The position numbers were made by a program, and so were the translations under genes. Under the pieces are notes generated by a model. It was given only the letters and a program-made list of their open reading frames with translations, searched no databases and was not told the origin of the DNA. Of a stretch of 64,000 bases of DNA, positions 49,005-59,600 are shown in pieces; the stretch's first letter is position 1; each line of letters begins with the position of its first letter. Origin of the DNA: Shimia abyssi (GTDB lineage: Bacteria; Pseudomonadota; Alphaproteobacteria; Rhodobacterales; Rhodobacteraceae); the NCBI RefSeq assembly GCF_003014475.1, contig NZ_PYGJ01000010.1:1-64000 (forward strand), read 5' to 3'.

Positions 49005-50978
49005 TCAAATCGACTTCAGAAACTCGATGATCGCCGCGCGCTCCTCATCCGTGAACGCGGGCCCAATCACACCCGTCTTGTCGCCGTTTTTCTGCACTCC
49101 AAATCCATGCCCTGAATTTAGGTTTCCCGGCAACGATGTGTCCAGAATAAACAGCCCATCCTGATAAGGTGGATAGCTGTCAGCCCCCAAATCGGGCTGT
49201 TTCACACCCACTTTTATCGGATCAATCTCGAGGCTGCCCAATTGCACGAATGCAGGACGTTCATCAACCGGGCGCAACAGATCGTCCAATGTCGGGACCG
49301 AGCCGTTATGCAAGAACGGCGCAGTTGCCCAAACGCCGTTCAGCGGGCGCGCCTTATATCCGGCATCCGCCTGCAAACAGTTTGGCCGGTTACCTTGATA
49401 TGGCGCGCGGTCGGCTTCGGCAATGCCATTGGCCTCGAACCACGCATTGTTGGTGTTCTGCACCAGCGCCGCCAGCGCCTTGGCAAAATTCAGCATCGGT
49501 CCGTCATTCACCCGAACCTGCTCCAATGCGCCGTTGCCTTGGTTCAAACAGATCGTCGCCGCCAGCCCAATAGCCTCGGTCCCTGTCTCAATATTACCGG
49601 CGGTGTCGATTGTGCGATCCCGCAAAATTCCCGCCTGTGCCGGATCGGTGCCCACCACACGCAAGGGGATTACGTTGACACTGATATAGGGCAGTTCCGT
49701 TTCCAACTGCTGCGCACCGGACGTGTACTGGATTTTTTTGAACACCCGATCCGACCAGAACGCTTCGCTATCCGGTGCGGGTAAATGGCACCCGGAACAG
49801 TGTTTTGCATACAGCGCGGCACCCTTGGTGCGCAATTCTCCGTCAATCGCGCCCAACGCATCTGGCCATTTTGGCGACAACAGCCCGCCAAAAGCCTTGG
49901 CCTCCATCGGATGTGTTTTGCCTGCCAGCGTATCTTCGATCCAATCCAGGTTTCTGACCGGCACAGCAGATGAAAACCGCTGTTCGTCCTTGGGCGCGGT
50001 TGTGTTGACATGCGTATGCACACCCAATGCCTCGCCAGAGTTGCGCATCAGCGGCTGCATGATCGACCCGTCATACTGCACCCAGTTAAACCAAGACGAT
50101 GTCCAGATATGCGGGAAATTCACCGGCGCCGAAATCGGCACGTAATTCTGTGGCCGGTCAATATTTTCTGCAAAAACCTGATTGCCAATCCGGTTCAGCG
50201 CGTCCAACCGTCCATGCCCCTCAAGCACGTTGAACCGATCCGGATAGGACGCGCCCAGTGCCCCTTTCAGATCGACCGCCAATTGCTGTTTCGCCGCCGC
50301 CCCATAGCGATCACCCAGAATGGTCCGGGCAAACCGCTCAAATCGCCGGTTGGGTGTCGGCAAAGCCGAAGCCAACGCCGTCTGCCCCAACGCCGCCCCC
50401 AACGTATTGGTCAGCGCATCCAAATCCACGGTCGACGGCCCGCCGTCCACGACATATCGCTTGCCCTCATAGCTGAACTGCCCCGTATGACAGGCCGCAC
50501 AGGTCAACCCAAGAGATGTTGCCTTGCCCGACACACCCGGCAAATTCTGGAAATCCGACGTCGCAAACCCAATCGGAAGCCCATACGGATTGTCCGGCGA
50601 AACCGGCGATGGAATGAACCCGAACCGCGCCAGATACCCGGTTTCGAAAAGCCTTGGCTGTCGGTTGGGCCACAACAAACCGCTCAACGAGGCTTCCGGT
50701 ACCTCCAGCGCCAGCAACCACTCTACCGGAACCGGAAACGTGCTGGTCCCCTGAGAGGTGTGATGGAACCTGTGCCGCGTGTCAGCACTCCAGTTTTGCC
50801 CCATCTCATCAGCCATCTCCAGCGTGGCCACATCTGGCAACTCAGGTGGTGTCAAGCGCTCTCGCAACGTGGCCACCGTGGGCGATTTTAGCCCGATCAC
50901 GACCAACACGGCCACGCCGATCACAACAATCAGCCAAAACTTCCACGAACCTAGAAATGAAAAGAACCGTCGCAACAT
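49005..50978 (-). CDS. Membrane-anchored di-heme cytochrome, RoxA/peroxidase-like
   Basis: A 657-residue protein with one N-terminal membrane segment (FWLIVVIGVAVLVVIGL) and two haem c sites, GLTCAACHTGQFSYEGK and AKHCSGCHLPAPDSEAFW. The middle stretch EGHGRLDALNRIGNQVFAEN and the C-terminal AGYKARPLNGVWATAPFLHN resemble di-heme peroxidase and rubber-oxygenase (RoxA-type) families. A soluble periplasmic oxidase or peroxidase role is likely; the substrate is unknown. The gene is transcribed away from the small membrane-protein gene. A GMC oxidoreductase fusion a few genes away could be a partner in hydrophobic-substrate oxidation, which is speculative. Confidence 0.8.
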   Translation of the reverse strand: MLRRFFSFLGSWKFWLIVVIGVAVLVVIGLKSPTVATLRERLTPPELPDVATLEMADEMGQNWSADTRHRFHHTSQGTSTFPVPVEWLLALEVPEASLSGLLWPNRQPRLFETGYLARFGFIPSPVSPDNPYGLPIGFATSDFQNLPGVSGKATSLGLTCAACHTGQFSYEGKRYVVDGGPSTVDLDALTNTLGAALGQTALASALPTPNRRFERFARTILGDRYGAAAKQQLAVDLKGALGASYPDRFNVLEGHGRLDALNRIGNQVFAENIDRPQNYVPISAPVNFPHIWTSSWFNWVQYDGSIMQPLMRNSGEALGVHTHVNTTAPKDEQRFSSAVPVRNLDWIEDTLAGKTHPMEAKAFGGLLSPKWPDALGAIDGELRTKGAALYAKHCSGCHLPAPDSEAFWSDRVFKKIQYTSGAQQLETELPYISVNVIPLRVVGTDPAQAGILRDRTIDTAGNIETGTEAIGLAATICLNQGNGALEQVRVNDGPMLNFAKALAALVQNTNNAWFEANGIAEADRAPYQGNRPNCLQADAGYKARPLNGVWATAPFLHNGSVPTLDDLLRPVDERPAFVQLGSLEIDPIKVGVKQPDLGADSYPPYQDGLFILDTSLPGNLNSGHGFGVQKNGDKTGVIGPAFTDEERAAIIEFLKSI

Positions 50979-51106
50979 ATTGTTCCTAAACAGTTAAAAT
51001 AAACACCTGTGCGAAAGCACCAATGGGATGGAACCAAGCATAATTCACCCTATGCTTGTGTGTCACTCATTTCTTCTCGCATAGTGTTAATGCGAGGAGA
51101 CAAATC

Positions 51107-51745
51107 ATGTTTATTGGTCACTATGGAATTGCTCTAGGAACACACGCTTTGATCCCCGCAGCGCCCCTGCCTGCAGTGTTCCTTGCCACCCAGTCAATCG
51201 ACATCGTTTGGTCTTCACTGGTACTGGCGGGCGTGGAAAAGGTAGAGATCCGCCCCGGTGCCACTGCGACCACGCCGCTAAATCTCTACTACATGCCCTA
51301 TTCGCACAGCCTGCTTGGCGCTTGTGTTATCAGCCTCGCCTGCGCGGGATTGGCGCTTGGGGCTGGTTTGACAGGGGCGGTCGCCCTTGTCATTTTCGCT
51401 GTCGCTCTGTCGCACTGGTTTCTGGACCTGATCGTACATGTTCACACACTCAGCATTTTGCCGCACGGTCGCAAAGTCGGCTTTGGCCTTTGGCAAAACC
51501 GGCCCGCATCAATCATTCTGGAATTTGCCCTTATCCTTGGCGGAATGGCGCTCTATTGGTCGGCTTTCGCCCCGCTCAAGGGCGCGTCAGGATGGCTGTT
51601 CCTTGCGGTCTGCGCCTTTGCGCTCTTTGCTCAGGCCATGTCGTTCTTTGGAAAACCGCCCAAAAACAAAACCGCGCTGTGCCTGACGATCCTGGGGGTG
51701 TTCACGGCTCTCACGCTGGCCTCATTCTGGATGAACCAGACCTGA
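51107..51745 (+). CDS. Small integral membrane protein (metal-dependent hydrolase-like/YdjM type)
   Basis: A 212-residue membrane protein with about five to six hydrophobic segments. It starts MFIGHYGIALGTHALIPAAP, has ATQSIDIVWSSLVLAG, a possible metal-site stretch YMPYSHSLLGACVISL, and LSHWFLDLIVHVHTLSI, which resemble inner-membrane proteins of the YdjM/DUF457 type. ATG 51107 has AGGAG seven bases upstream; frames extend further left. No function is known for close relatives. It is convergent with the cyclase gene. Confidence 0.75.
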   Translation: MFIGHYGIALGTHALIPAAPLPAVFLATQSIDIVWSSLVLAGVEKVEIRPGATATTPLNLYYMPYSHSLLGACVISLACAGLALGAGLTGAVALVIFAVALSHWFLDLIVHVHTLSILPHGRKVGFGLWQNRPASIILEFALILGGMALYWSAFAPLKGASGWLFLAVCAFALFAQAMSFFGKPPKNKTALCLTILGVFTALTLASFWMNQT

Positions 51746-51753
51746 CCGGGCGC

Positions 51754-54700
51754 TTACGCCCCCAGTTCATCCAACGACTGGCGCACCTCTTGCGCGGCAA
51801 GGTCATATCCGTCCGCGTCAAAGAACTCTCGCGCCAATTCCAAATGGTCACGCGCCACCTCTGCACGGCGACCAGACTTGGCCAATAGCCCCAAACCGTG
51901 ATGTGCCCGCGCGACCAGCGGGCCGGTTCTGGCATTTGTATCCTTCAGGTATTTCTCAAACAGCGCCTTGGCTCGCCCGCGCGCAGATAAACGCATCTGC
52001 GCAAATGCCAGCAAATCCTTTGCCCCCAATTTCGGCTTTGGTCCCGTCGACCGCCTCAACCCCATCAGCGCCAACAGGATTTCAGCCTGATAAAGCAACA
52101 TGATACGCTGCAATTCATTGGTTCCCAAAACGCGCACATCCTCGGTCATGTCGCGCATCTCTTGCCGGCCCCGCGCGATCTTTCCAGACTTGAAACACGC
52201 CATCATGCGCCCAATCCACGTGGTATGGTGCAGCGTAAAATCCTCGATATCGCGCGATGTTTGCATAATCGGCGTAAACGCCTCAGGGTCCGGAAATTCG
52301 CCCTCTTCCAACAGACCGATGGCAACATCAAATAACCCTGCAACACGCCAATCCGCCGTTCCGGGGACGGCATGTTCAAACACCGTTTGCGTCGCTTCGC
52401 GCAGCTTCACCGGATCGCGCTTGGTAAAACAATGCACCGCCTTGGCCCAATTCGCATAGGCCATGGCGCGCGAATCCCGGTTTTCAAGCCCATAGGCCTC
52501 CAGTTCATCGATCAACTTTTCGGCTTTGCGTGTCTGACCGTTGCCACGGAAACACGCCTGCATGTTGTAGATACACGCCTGTATCATATGCCCGTCCTGC
52601 AACCGTTCCGCGACCGGGCGAACCTCCTTGTAAATCGCGTAAAGCTCGTCAATCGTGGCCGCTTCGGTATCACCATAGATCCTCAGTTTGGCGGCTTTGA
52701 CCCAGGCTTTCGACGCCTCGTCGCCGATGGCTTCACTATCGCGCGTCGCTTGTTCGATCAGGTCCAACGCCAGCGGATAGTTCCCGCCATGGCATCGCGA
52801 CAACGCCTGCAATGTCAGGCAAATCACGTAATTTCGCGACGGCCCAATCGCCTCCAACCGCCCACCACGTTGTTCCACCACTTCGTTCACACGGCGGAAA
52901 TTCCCAAAGATGTCCAATGCCCGGCAATGCAGCAATAGCATCTCGCCATAGTCGCGATCCCCGACAATGTCTGGGTCGGCCTCGATCAATTCAAAGGCGC
53001 GTTCCAGTTGGACATCGGCAATATCAACCGCGTAAACCGACATCGATTCCGACGCAGCCTGCCAAAAATATTGCACCGCTTTATCGGGGTCTTCTCCATT
53101 GGAGAAATGAAATGCCAACTCCGCCGCAGTCGACCCATCCACCGTTTCCAACGCCGCACCAACCTGCAAATGCAACCGCGTCCGCTCGGCTTTCAGGATC
53201 GACTCGTAGATCGTTTCCCCAACCAGCGCGTGCGAAAACCGCAAGGCCCTACGCCCGCCCCGCGGATCAATCTCTGCAATCCCGAGGTTTGTGACCTCAT
53301 CAACGGCCGCCAGCACGGCGTCATTGTCTCCGGTACATTTTTCCAGAAAACCAACGCTGAAACGCCGCCCCTTGGTCGCCGCAAATTTAAGACAGCTTTG
53401 CGCGTCTGATGACAGCCCGTCAAACCCGCTCAGAATGATATGCTGCAAATTGCCCGCCTCGCGCAGCGTTCCATCCTTGGCTTCAAACGTGACTTTGCCG
53501 TTCTCAATCTGGATTTGCCCGTCCTGCTTCAGGAATTGCACCACTTCCTCGGCAAACAATGGCAGACCGTCGCTGGTCTGTGTCACGAATTTTAACAGGT
53601 TATCGGGGATTTCAGCGGCGCCCAGAACCGACCGTATGATGCTCGCTAATCCTTCGGTGCTCAGCGGGCTTAACTGTAAATGCCGAACTGTTCCGGAAAG
53701 AATACCTTCCATGCGTTTATCAGGGCGGCGGGTCACTGCGATCCGCAAATCGCCGCTGGCAACCATTTCCGACAACAGATCAGCACTTGTCGAATCCATC
53801 CAGTGTGCATCTTCAATCAGGATCGCAATATCCGACTGACGCGACAGTACCCGCAACGCACGCGTCAGCTCGGCACGTATTTCAATCGCATTCTCGCGCT
53901 CCGCTCTGGCACTGCCCCCCGCCGTCCCGGCCAACAAATCGACAAAGGCATGTGCCTCAACAACCTGTGGCCCAAAGGCACTGGCCATTTGCGCCGTCAA
54001 CACAGAAACTGGCTGGTCCGGTGCCCAGTTCAAATAGGAACGCAGCAACCCAACCAATGGATAGAACGACGCGCTGCGCCGCCCAATCTCGCAATTCCCC
54101 TTCAACAGCCGGATCTTTTGCCCCAAACGGCTGCCCAGCTCGTAAAACAGCCGGGATTTTCCAATCCCGGCCTGTCCGACAATCTCGATAACGGGTGCTT
54201 CGCTCTGATCCTGCCCGGCCCACTTTGTCAGGATGTCCAGTTCCGCATCGCGCCCCGCAAAATCCTTTGCCCCGCGCCGTAATCGCATCTGGAACGCGCT
54301 GCGTTCCTGCAATACCGATTTCAATCGGAAAACCGGCTCTGGCTCAGAAAATCCCTTGAGGGTCTTGTCGCCAAGCGCTTCTAACTCAACATGATTTTCC
54401 ACCTGATCGCGGATGCGCGTCGAAATTAGCACTTCGCCCGCCTGCGCCATACCCTCTAACCGCGAGGCCCGGTTTACCGCACTGCCCAGCACGTTCAGGC
54501 TCATCTTGGAACTGATCGACAAATCCCCAACAGTGACAACACCGCCGCCCAGCCCAATCCGCATCTGCGGCGCGTGACCATAAAGCTTTTCAAACTGCTC
54601 CGCGTTCTCGCTCAGAAAACTCTGGATCTCCAGGGCCGTTTCACAGGCATTCAACGACGCATTCTCAACCGCGACCGGCGCGCCAAAGATCGCCAACAGG

Positions 54701-54903
54701 CTGTCGCCGCCGAATTCCACGGTGTGCCCGTGGCGTTTCTCAACGATTGACCACGCCCCGCGCATCAGGTCACGCATCAACCCGTAAAAATTGTCAGCAC
54801 CCAGCGTTTCAGACAATTCCGTCGACCCAACCACATCCGCAAACAGGATCGCCGCCCAACGTCTCTGGCCGGAAATCTCTTCTTGCTGGGTCAAGTTTGT
54901 CAT
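51754..54903 (-). CDS. Class III adenylate/guanylate cyclase with ATPase and TPR regulator domains
   Basis: A 1049-residue multidomain regulator. Residues 15-190 are a class III cyclase domain: metal-site ILFADVVGSTELSE, GGDSLLAIFG and NVLGSAVNRASRLEGM (transition-state Asn/Arg). Residues about 215-560 are a STAND-type ATPase with Walker A IVGQAGIGKSRLFY and Walker B AILIEDAHWMDSTS. The rest is helical TPR-like repeats, ending DGYDLAAQEVRQSLDELGA. It should make cAMP or cGMP under control of the ATPase and TPR parts. The signal sensed is unknown. A small hairpin lies between it and the convergent membrane-protein gene. Confidence 0.88.
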   Translation of the reverse strand: MTNLTQQEEISGQRRWAAILFADVVGSTELSETLGADNFYGLMRDLMRGAWSIVEKRHGHTVEFGGDSLLAIFGAPVAVENASLNACETALEIQSFLSENAEQFEKLYGHAPQMRIGLGGGVVTVGDLSISSKMSLNVLGSAVNRASRLEGMAQAGEVLISTRIRDQVENHVELEALGDKTLKGFSEPEPVFRLKSVLQERSAFQMRLRRGAKDFAGRDAELDILTKWAGQDQSEAPVIEIVGQAGIGKSRLFYELGSRLGQKIRLLKGNCEIGRRSASFYPLVGLLRSYLNWAPDQPVSVLTAQMASAFGPQVVEAHAFVDLLAGTAGGSARAERENAIEIRAELTRALRVLSRQSDIAILIEDAHWMDSTSADLLSEMVASGDLRIAVTRRPDKRMEGILSGTVRHLQLSPLSTEGLASIIRSVLGAAEIPDNLLKFVTQTSDGLPLFAEEVVQFLKQDGQIQIENGKVTFEAKDGTLREAGNLQHIILSGFDGLSSDAQSCLKFAATKGRRFSVGFLEKCTGDNDAVLAAVDEVTNLGIAEIDPRGGRRALRFSHALVGETIYESILKAERTRLHLQVGAALETVDGSTAAELAFHFSNGEDPDKAVQYFWQAASESMSVYAVDIADVQLERAFELIEADPDIVGDRDYGEMLLLHCRALDIFGNFRRVNEVVEQRGGRLEAIGPSRNYVICLTLQALSRCHGGNYPLALDLIEQATRDSEAIGDEASKAWVKAAKLRIYGDTEAATIDELYAIYKEVRPVAERLQDGHMIQACIYNMQACFRGNGQTRKAEKLIDELEAYGLENRDSRAMAYANWAKAVHCFTKRDPVKLREATQTVFEHAVPGTADWRVAGLFDVAIGLLEEGEFPDPEAFTPIMQTSRDIEDFTLHHTTWIGRMMACFKSGKIARGRQEMRDMTEDVRVLGTNELQRIMLLYQAEILLALMGLRRSTGPKPKLGAKDLLAFAQMRLSARGRAKALFEKYLKDTNARTGPLVARAHHGLGLLAKSGRRAEVARDHLELAREFFDADGYDLAAQEVRQSLDELGA

Positions 54904-55156
54904 TTTTAGTCACCCATTTCATAGGCGCTCGGCGCATTGGCTACGCATCGTTTCACAACCGTGCAACACCAACTTCCCTTACGTTAATCGAGGATAGTGC
55001 GTTTACCAAAAGGCGCAAATCATTTGTCAATTTCGCGTCCAACGGACCGAAAAATCGAAAAATATTAGGTCAAAATTCCACCCTGCGCTACCATGACGGG
55101 AACATTTACCCCGTGACATTCTTCTATAGCGACATCACCTTTTGAAAGGTAAGCCA

Positions 55157-56617
55157 TTGGAACAGACTCATAACACCCTGAAATACGTTTGCCTTTCCGA
55201 TTTTCACTCCGGCGCATTATCCAGCGTCTTCACGGCCTTAGACAAAAACTGTGCGTTTGATCCCGATACTGTCAGCCCGACGACCGAGACACTGGGCGCA
55301 GCCCTTGGCGCAACCCTCAAATCCCTTAACGGAAAAGACGCTCCGCCTGATCTGATCATGATGGGCGATTCGTTCGATATGTCCTTTTCGCCACCCGATC
55401 GCGCCAGCCATGTTCTCGGGACGGTTCTCAAATCGCTCTACGCTACACCCGGCGCTCTATCGCAGAAAATGCTGTTCCTGCCGGGCAATCATGATCACGC
55501 GCTCTGGACAGCCGAACGGTATGATGGACGTGCCGAAGATGGCGTTGTACCGGGCTTTCGTCACGTCACGGCCGCGTTCCAGCCGACCAACGAATGCCCC
55601 GCCTCACGCATACTCGAACATCTCGCATCCACGCTTGGCCTCGACCTCAAGGTGCCCACCTATTACCCTAATATGGGCCTCACCAATGCGGCTGGCGACC
55701 GCGCCATTGTGCTGCATCACGGCCACTTCACCGAAAGCACTTATCGCGCCATGAATCTTGTCGCCTCCGTGATGAGCGGACGTACCGACATCGGTGAGGA
55801 CGTGGAAACGCTTGAGGCGCTAAATGGCAACTGGATCGATTTTGGCTGGTCCACCATCGGCTCTGGTGGTCTTCTGGGCAAGGACGTCACCGAGGCCTAT
55901 CACAGCCTGCTCACAGGCGCAGAAACCGCCAAATTTCAACAACGTATCGCGGACCATCTGGCCCACATCGTGGCCACAAAATTTGACCTCCCCCCGACAA
56001 AAATGATCGAAGAGGGCCTCGCGATTGCCGCCCGTGGGATCGTCGAAAGCCTCGTTGGTAATTTCAGCCAACTGGAACGCTACGCCTACACCGCGCCCCT
56101 CTCTGCCGGGTCGGTCGATACGCTGAAATCCTATCTCTCCAAAGCGGTCTTGCCGCAAATGCACAAGGAACTCGGTGCAACTCTGCCCGACCGCACCACG
56201 TTCATCTTTGGCCACACCCACAAGCCCTTCGAAGACCAGATCATCACGGACGGATTTTCCGGCCCTGTCGGCCTTTATAACACCGGCGGCTGGGTGCTGG
56301 ACACAGCGCTGCTCTCAACAGTCGAGGGCGGCTCGGCGGTGTTTATCGACGATGATCTCAACACCGCCGCCCTGCGCCTCTACGGAATGCCGGTCAACGG
56401 CCAACCCACCAGCGTGCGTGTCACCACTGCCGATATTGACCGCGACGGAAACAACCCGCTGGTTCAGCGCCTGCAACACGCCGTCGACCAGAACGCGGAT
56501 CTCTGGACCGCCTTTTCCAACGCTGTCGCAGGGGATTTGGAACTGCGCCAAACCATGATCCTTCGAATGACCGAAGAATCCGACAGCCGCGCCAACAAAT
56601 TGGGAGGGCTGGTGTGA
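55157..56617 (+). CDS. Calcineurin-like metallophosphoesterase
   Basis: A 486-residue phosphoesterase. The five metal motifs are visible in order: LSDFHSG, MGDSFD, PGNHDH, LHHGHFTES and FGHTHKP. It hydrolyses phosphoester bonds; the substrate is not known. The first codon is probably TTG 55157, with AAAGG spaced 7 bases before it; TTG 55142 is in frame upstream. Its stop overlaps the start of the GMC fusion gene by one base (TGATG), so the two are translationally coupled, and a shared pathway with the lipid-like oxidase is possible. Confidence 0.85.
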   Translation: MEQTHNTLKYVCLSDFHSGALSSVFTALDKNCAFDPDTVSPTTETLGAALGATLKSLNGKDAPPDLIMMGDSFDMSFSPPDRASHVLGTVLKSLYATPGALSQKMLFLPGNHDHALWTAERYDGRAEDGVVPGFRHVTAAFQPTNECPASRILEHLASTLGLDLKVPTYYPNMGLTNAAGDRAIVLHHGHFTESTYRAMNLVASVMSGRTDIGEDVETLEALNGNWIDFGWSTIGSGGLLGKDVTEAYHSLLTGAETAKFQQRIADHLAHIVATKFDLPPTKMIEEGLAIAARGIVESLVGNFSQLERYAYTAPLSAGSVDTLKSYLSKAVLPQMHKELGATLPDRTTFIFGHTHKPFEDQIITDGFSGPVGLYNTGGWVLDTALLSTVEGGSAVFIDDDLNTAALRLYGMPVNGQPTSVRVTTADIDRDGNNPLVQRLQHAVDQNADLWTAFSNAVAGDLELRQTMILRMTEESDSRANKLGGLV

Positions 56618-59600
56618 TGACCAAACCCGAAAAGAACCTCACCGCAAACCTCACCACATCCTTCCACATGGACCCGATTTCGATCACGCCCTCCGCTCTG
56701 ACCGAGACAACATTCGACGCCATTGTCGTTGGCAGCGGTTACGGCGGCGGCGTCGCGGCCTCTCGCCTCTCGCGCGCTGGTCTAAAGGTCTGTGTGCTCG
56801 AACGAGGCCGCGAAATCCTACCCGGTGACTACCCGAATTCCATCACGTCCGCCCTTGCCGAAACCCAGCTGACCGCCTCTCAAGTCGGTCGGCTGACACC
56901 GGACAAAAACGGCATGATGGACATGCGCATGAACGACGATATCAATGTGATTGTCGGCTGCGGGCTTGGCGGCACATCCCTGATCAACGCCAACGTCGCG
57001 TTGGAAACCGACCCGCGCACGTTCAAGGATAAACGCTGGCCCGACTTCTTCCGCCAAGACGGCGCACTTGATCCATTCTACGACATGGCGCGCGACATGC
57101 TCGGCTCCAACCCATTGCCGCCGCAATACAACCCGCACAAGCTGCAAGCGCTTGAAACGTCAGCCAATTACATGGATGCAAAGTTCGAGCGCCCACCGAT
57201 CAATGTCACCTTCACCGACGGCCCAAATGCCGCCGGGGTGATGCAGGCCGCCTGCAACATGTGCGGCGATTGCTGCTCGGGTTGCAACTACGGCGCCAAG
57301 AACACAACCCTGATGAACTACCTTCCCGATGCCCACAAACACGGCGCCACCATCGTCTGCGAAGCCCGCGTGCAAACCGTGCTGCAAAAGGGTGACGGCT
57401 GGGAGGTTACTATCGAGGACATCACCGATCTCAAGAACCCAAAGACCATTCACCTATCTGCCGACACCGTCGTGTTGGGCGCGGGTACTTTGGGCAGCAC
57501 CGAAATCCTCATGCGCTCGTCCAAGGCGGGCCTGCCGCTCAGCACCAAAAATCTCGGCGCTGGCTTTTCCGGCAATGGCGACGTGCTGGCCTTTGGTTTT
57601 GATGCCAACTGGAAGCACGCCAAAACCGAGAAAGACCGCGCGCCGGTCTACGGCATTGGTGCCGGCGCGAACATCCCCACATGGGACACGCCGCAATACA
57701 TGCCCGGCCCCTGCATCACCGGTGTGATCAAGGTCGACATGGAACCGGGTAAACCCGGCGAAAAGGGCCTTGTCATCGAAGAGGGTGTCGCCCCCGGCGC
57801 GCTCGCCATGGTCTACGGCGCGGCCTTTTTCATGGAAGAGGCCCTTCATGGTGATCTGTTCCGCTTCCCCGACGCCCAAATGCGCCTGATGGACATCAAG
57901 GCCATCGGAAACGCCTTTGAAACCGGAGGTGACATTACCGGCATGGCCTATGACGGCCCGATCAGCCGCACACAGACTTTCCTGTTGATGTCGCACGACG
58001 CCGCAGATGGCGAAATCCAGTATGATCAAGACCTCGACATGGCCATCGTCTCATGGCCCGGCGTCGGCGCGTCCAAAACATATCTGCACGATAACGACAT
58101 GATCCGCGACGCCTGTGATGGTATTTGGGCCAACTACCTCGAAAACCCGATCTCGCTCACACCGTTTGGCGAAAAACTCGTCACCGTACACCCGGTTGGC
58201 GGGTGCCGCATGGGTGACAGCGGCGAAACCGGTGTGGTCAATGATCACTGCGAGTTGTTCACCGGCACGGGCACCGACACCCACAAGGGGCTTCTGGTCT
58301 GTGACGGCTCGGTCATGCCCACCTCGCTTGGCCTGAACCCTCTCTTGACCATTACCGCCGTGTCCGAACGCGCGATGTCGATGCTGATCGAGAAAAACGG
58401 CTGGAAAAACACCGAAGCACAGCCCGCCCATCAACCCATGATGCGCAAAATGGACGATCCCATCGACCACGCCTTGCCTAAAACTGACGCCAAATCTGGC
58501 CAGCCTGAAATCATAACCAAGGTCATTCATGGTCTCGATGATGTACGCGCAAAACTCAGCCATATCCAAAAACTACGCGAAACCGATCTCTCCGCCGCCA
58601 CCAAGGCGGCGCGCGAGTTGCTGGACGACCTGATCGACAAATACGGCCCTGATAGCTGGATCAAGAAAAAATACGCCAAGACTCGCGTCTACTGGGGGCT
58701 GACCGATGGCGAAATGCGCGATGATCTCGGCCCGGCCATCGACGACATCCTGCATGTGCTCGACAAGGTCAGCGACGAAATGTCGGAAAACGCCGACACT
58801 GTTCCATGGACCACGCGCCTCGAAGGGGTCATTGAATACCTCGCCGATGACGTTGGCGATTTCTCTCCCGAAGCCAGCTTTGACGAAACCATGTCAGGCC
58901 ACGTCGCCCGCCCCACACCAGCGGCAACCGGGGCAATCTCTGACCCCTACGCCGTATCCGCAGCACTTGGCGCCACCCGCGACGACGGCGAGATGACCGG
59001 CAATTTCCACATCTACGCCCCCTCGATCGAGGCCGTGCTCAAAGACAAAACCCATCCCGCCGACCTCTCGGGCGAGGTACTCTGCCCGCTCTTGCCCGGT
59101 GGCAAAGGCACTATCAAACCCGGCACCGGTACGTTTGAGCTCTTGAAACAGGATGCTTCGCATGTCGAAGAATGGCTGATGGTCTATGTCGGCCAACTGG
59201 TGTCCAAGGACGATCCCGACGGCACTGTGCATTATTTCAAAGGTGTCAAAACCCTCAAACGCCGTGCCGGTTCCGATTGGTGGACTGACCTCACCACGCT
59301 CTTTGTGGACCTTTACGAGGGCGAGGACGACACCGGCAATCACATCGCCCAAGGTGTGATCCGCCTTGGCATGCAACAGCTTGCTGCTCAGGCGCAGACA
59401 ATCACGTCGAAACTCAACACCGACGTGCCGGCCGATCTGATCTACCGCCTGTTTATGGACATCGTCTCGCGCGGCAATTTGCACAAGGATTTGGTCGCAC
59501 CCAAGACCCGCAAACAACTCATGCGCCGCATCCTTCAGGCGATCCTTGCCAAGCTCGACCCAGAGGCCGCGTCCAAGGTCGAAATGGCCATCTCCATGGT

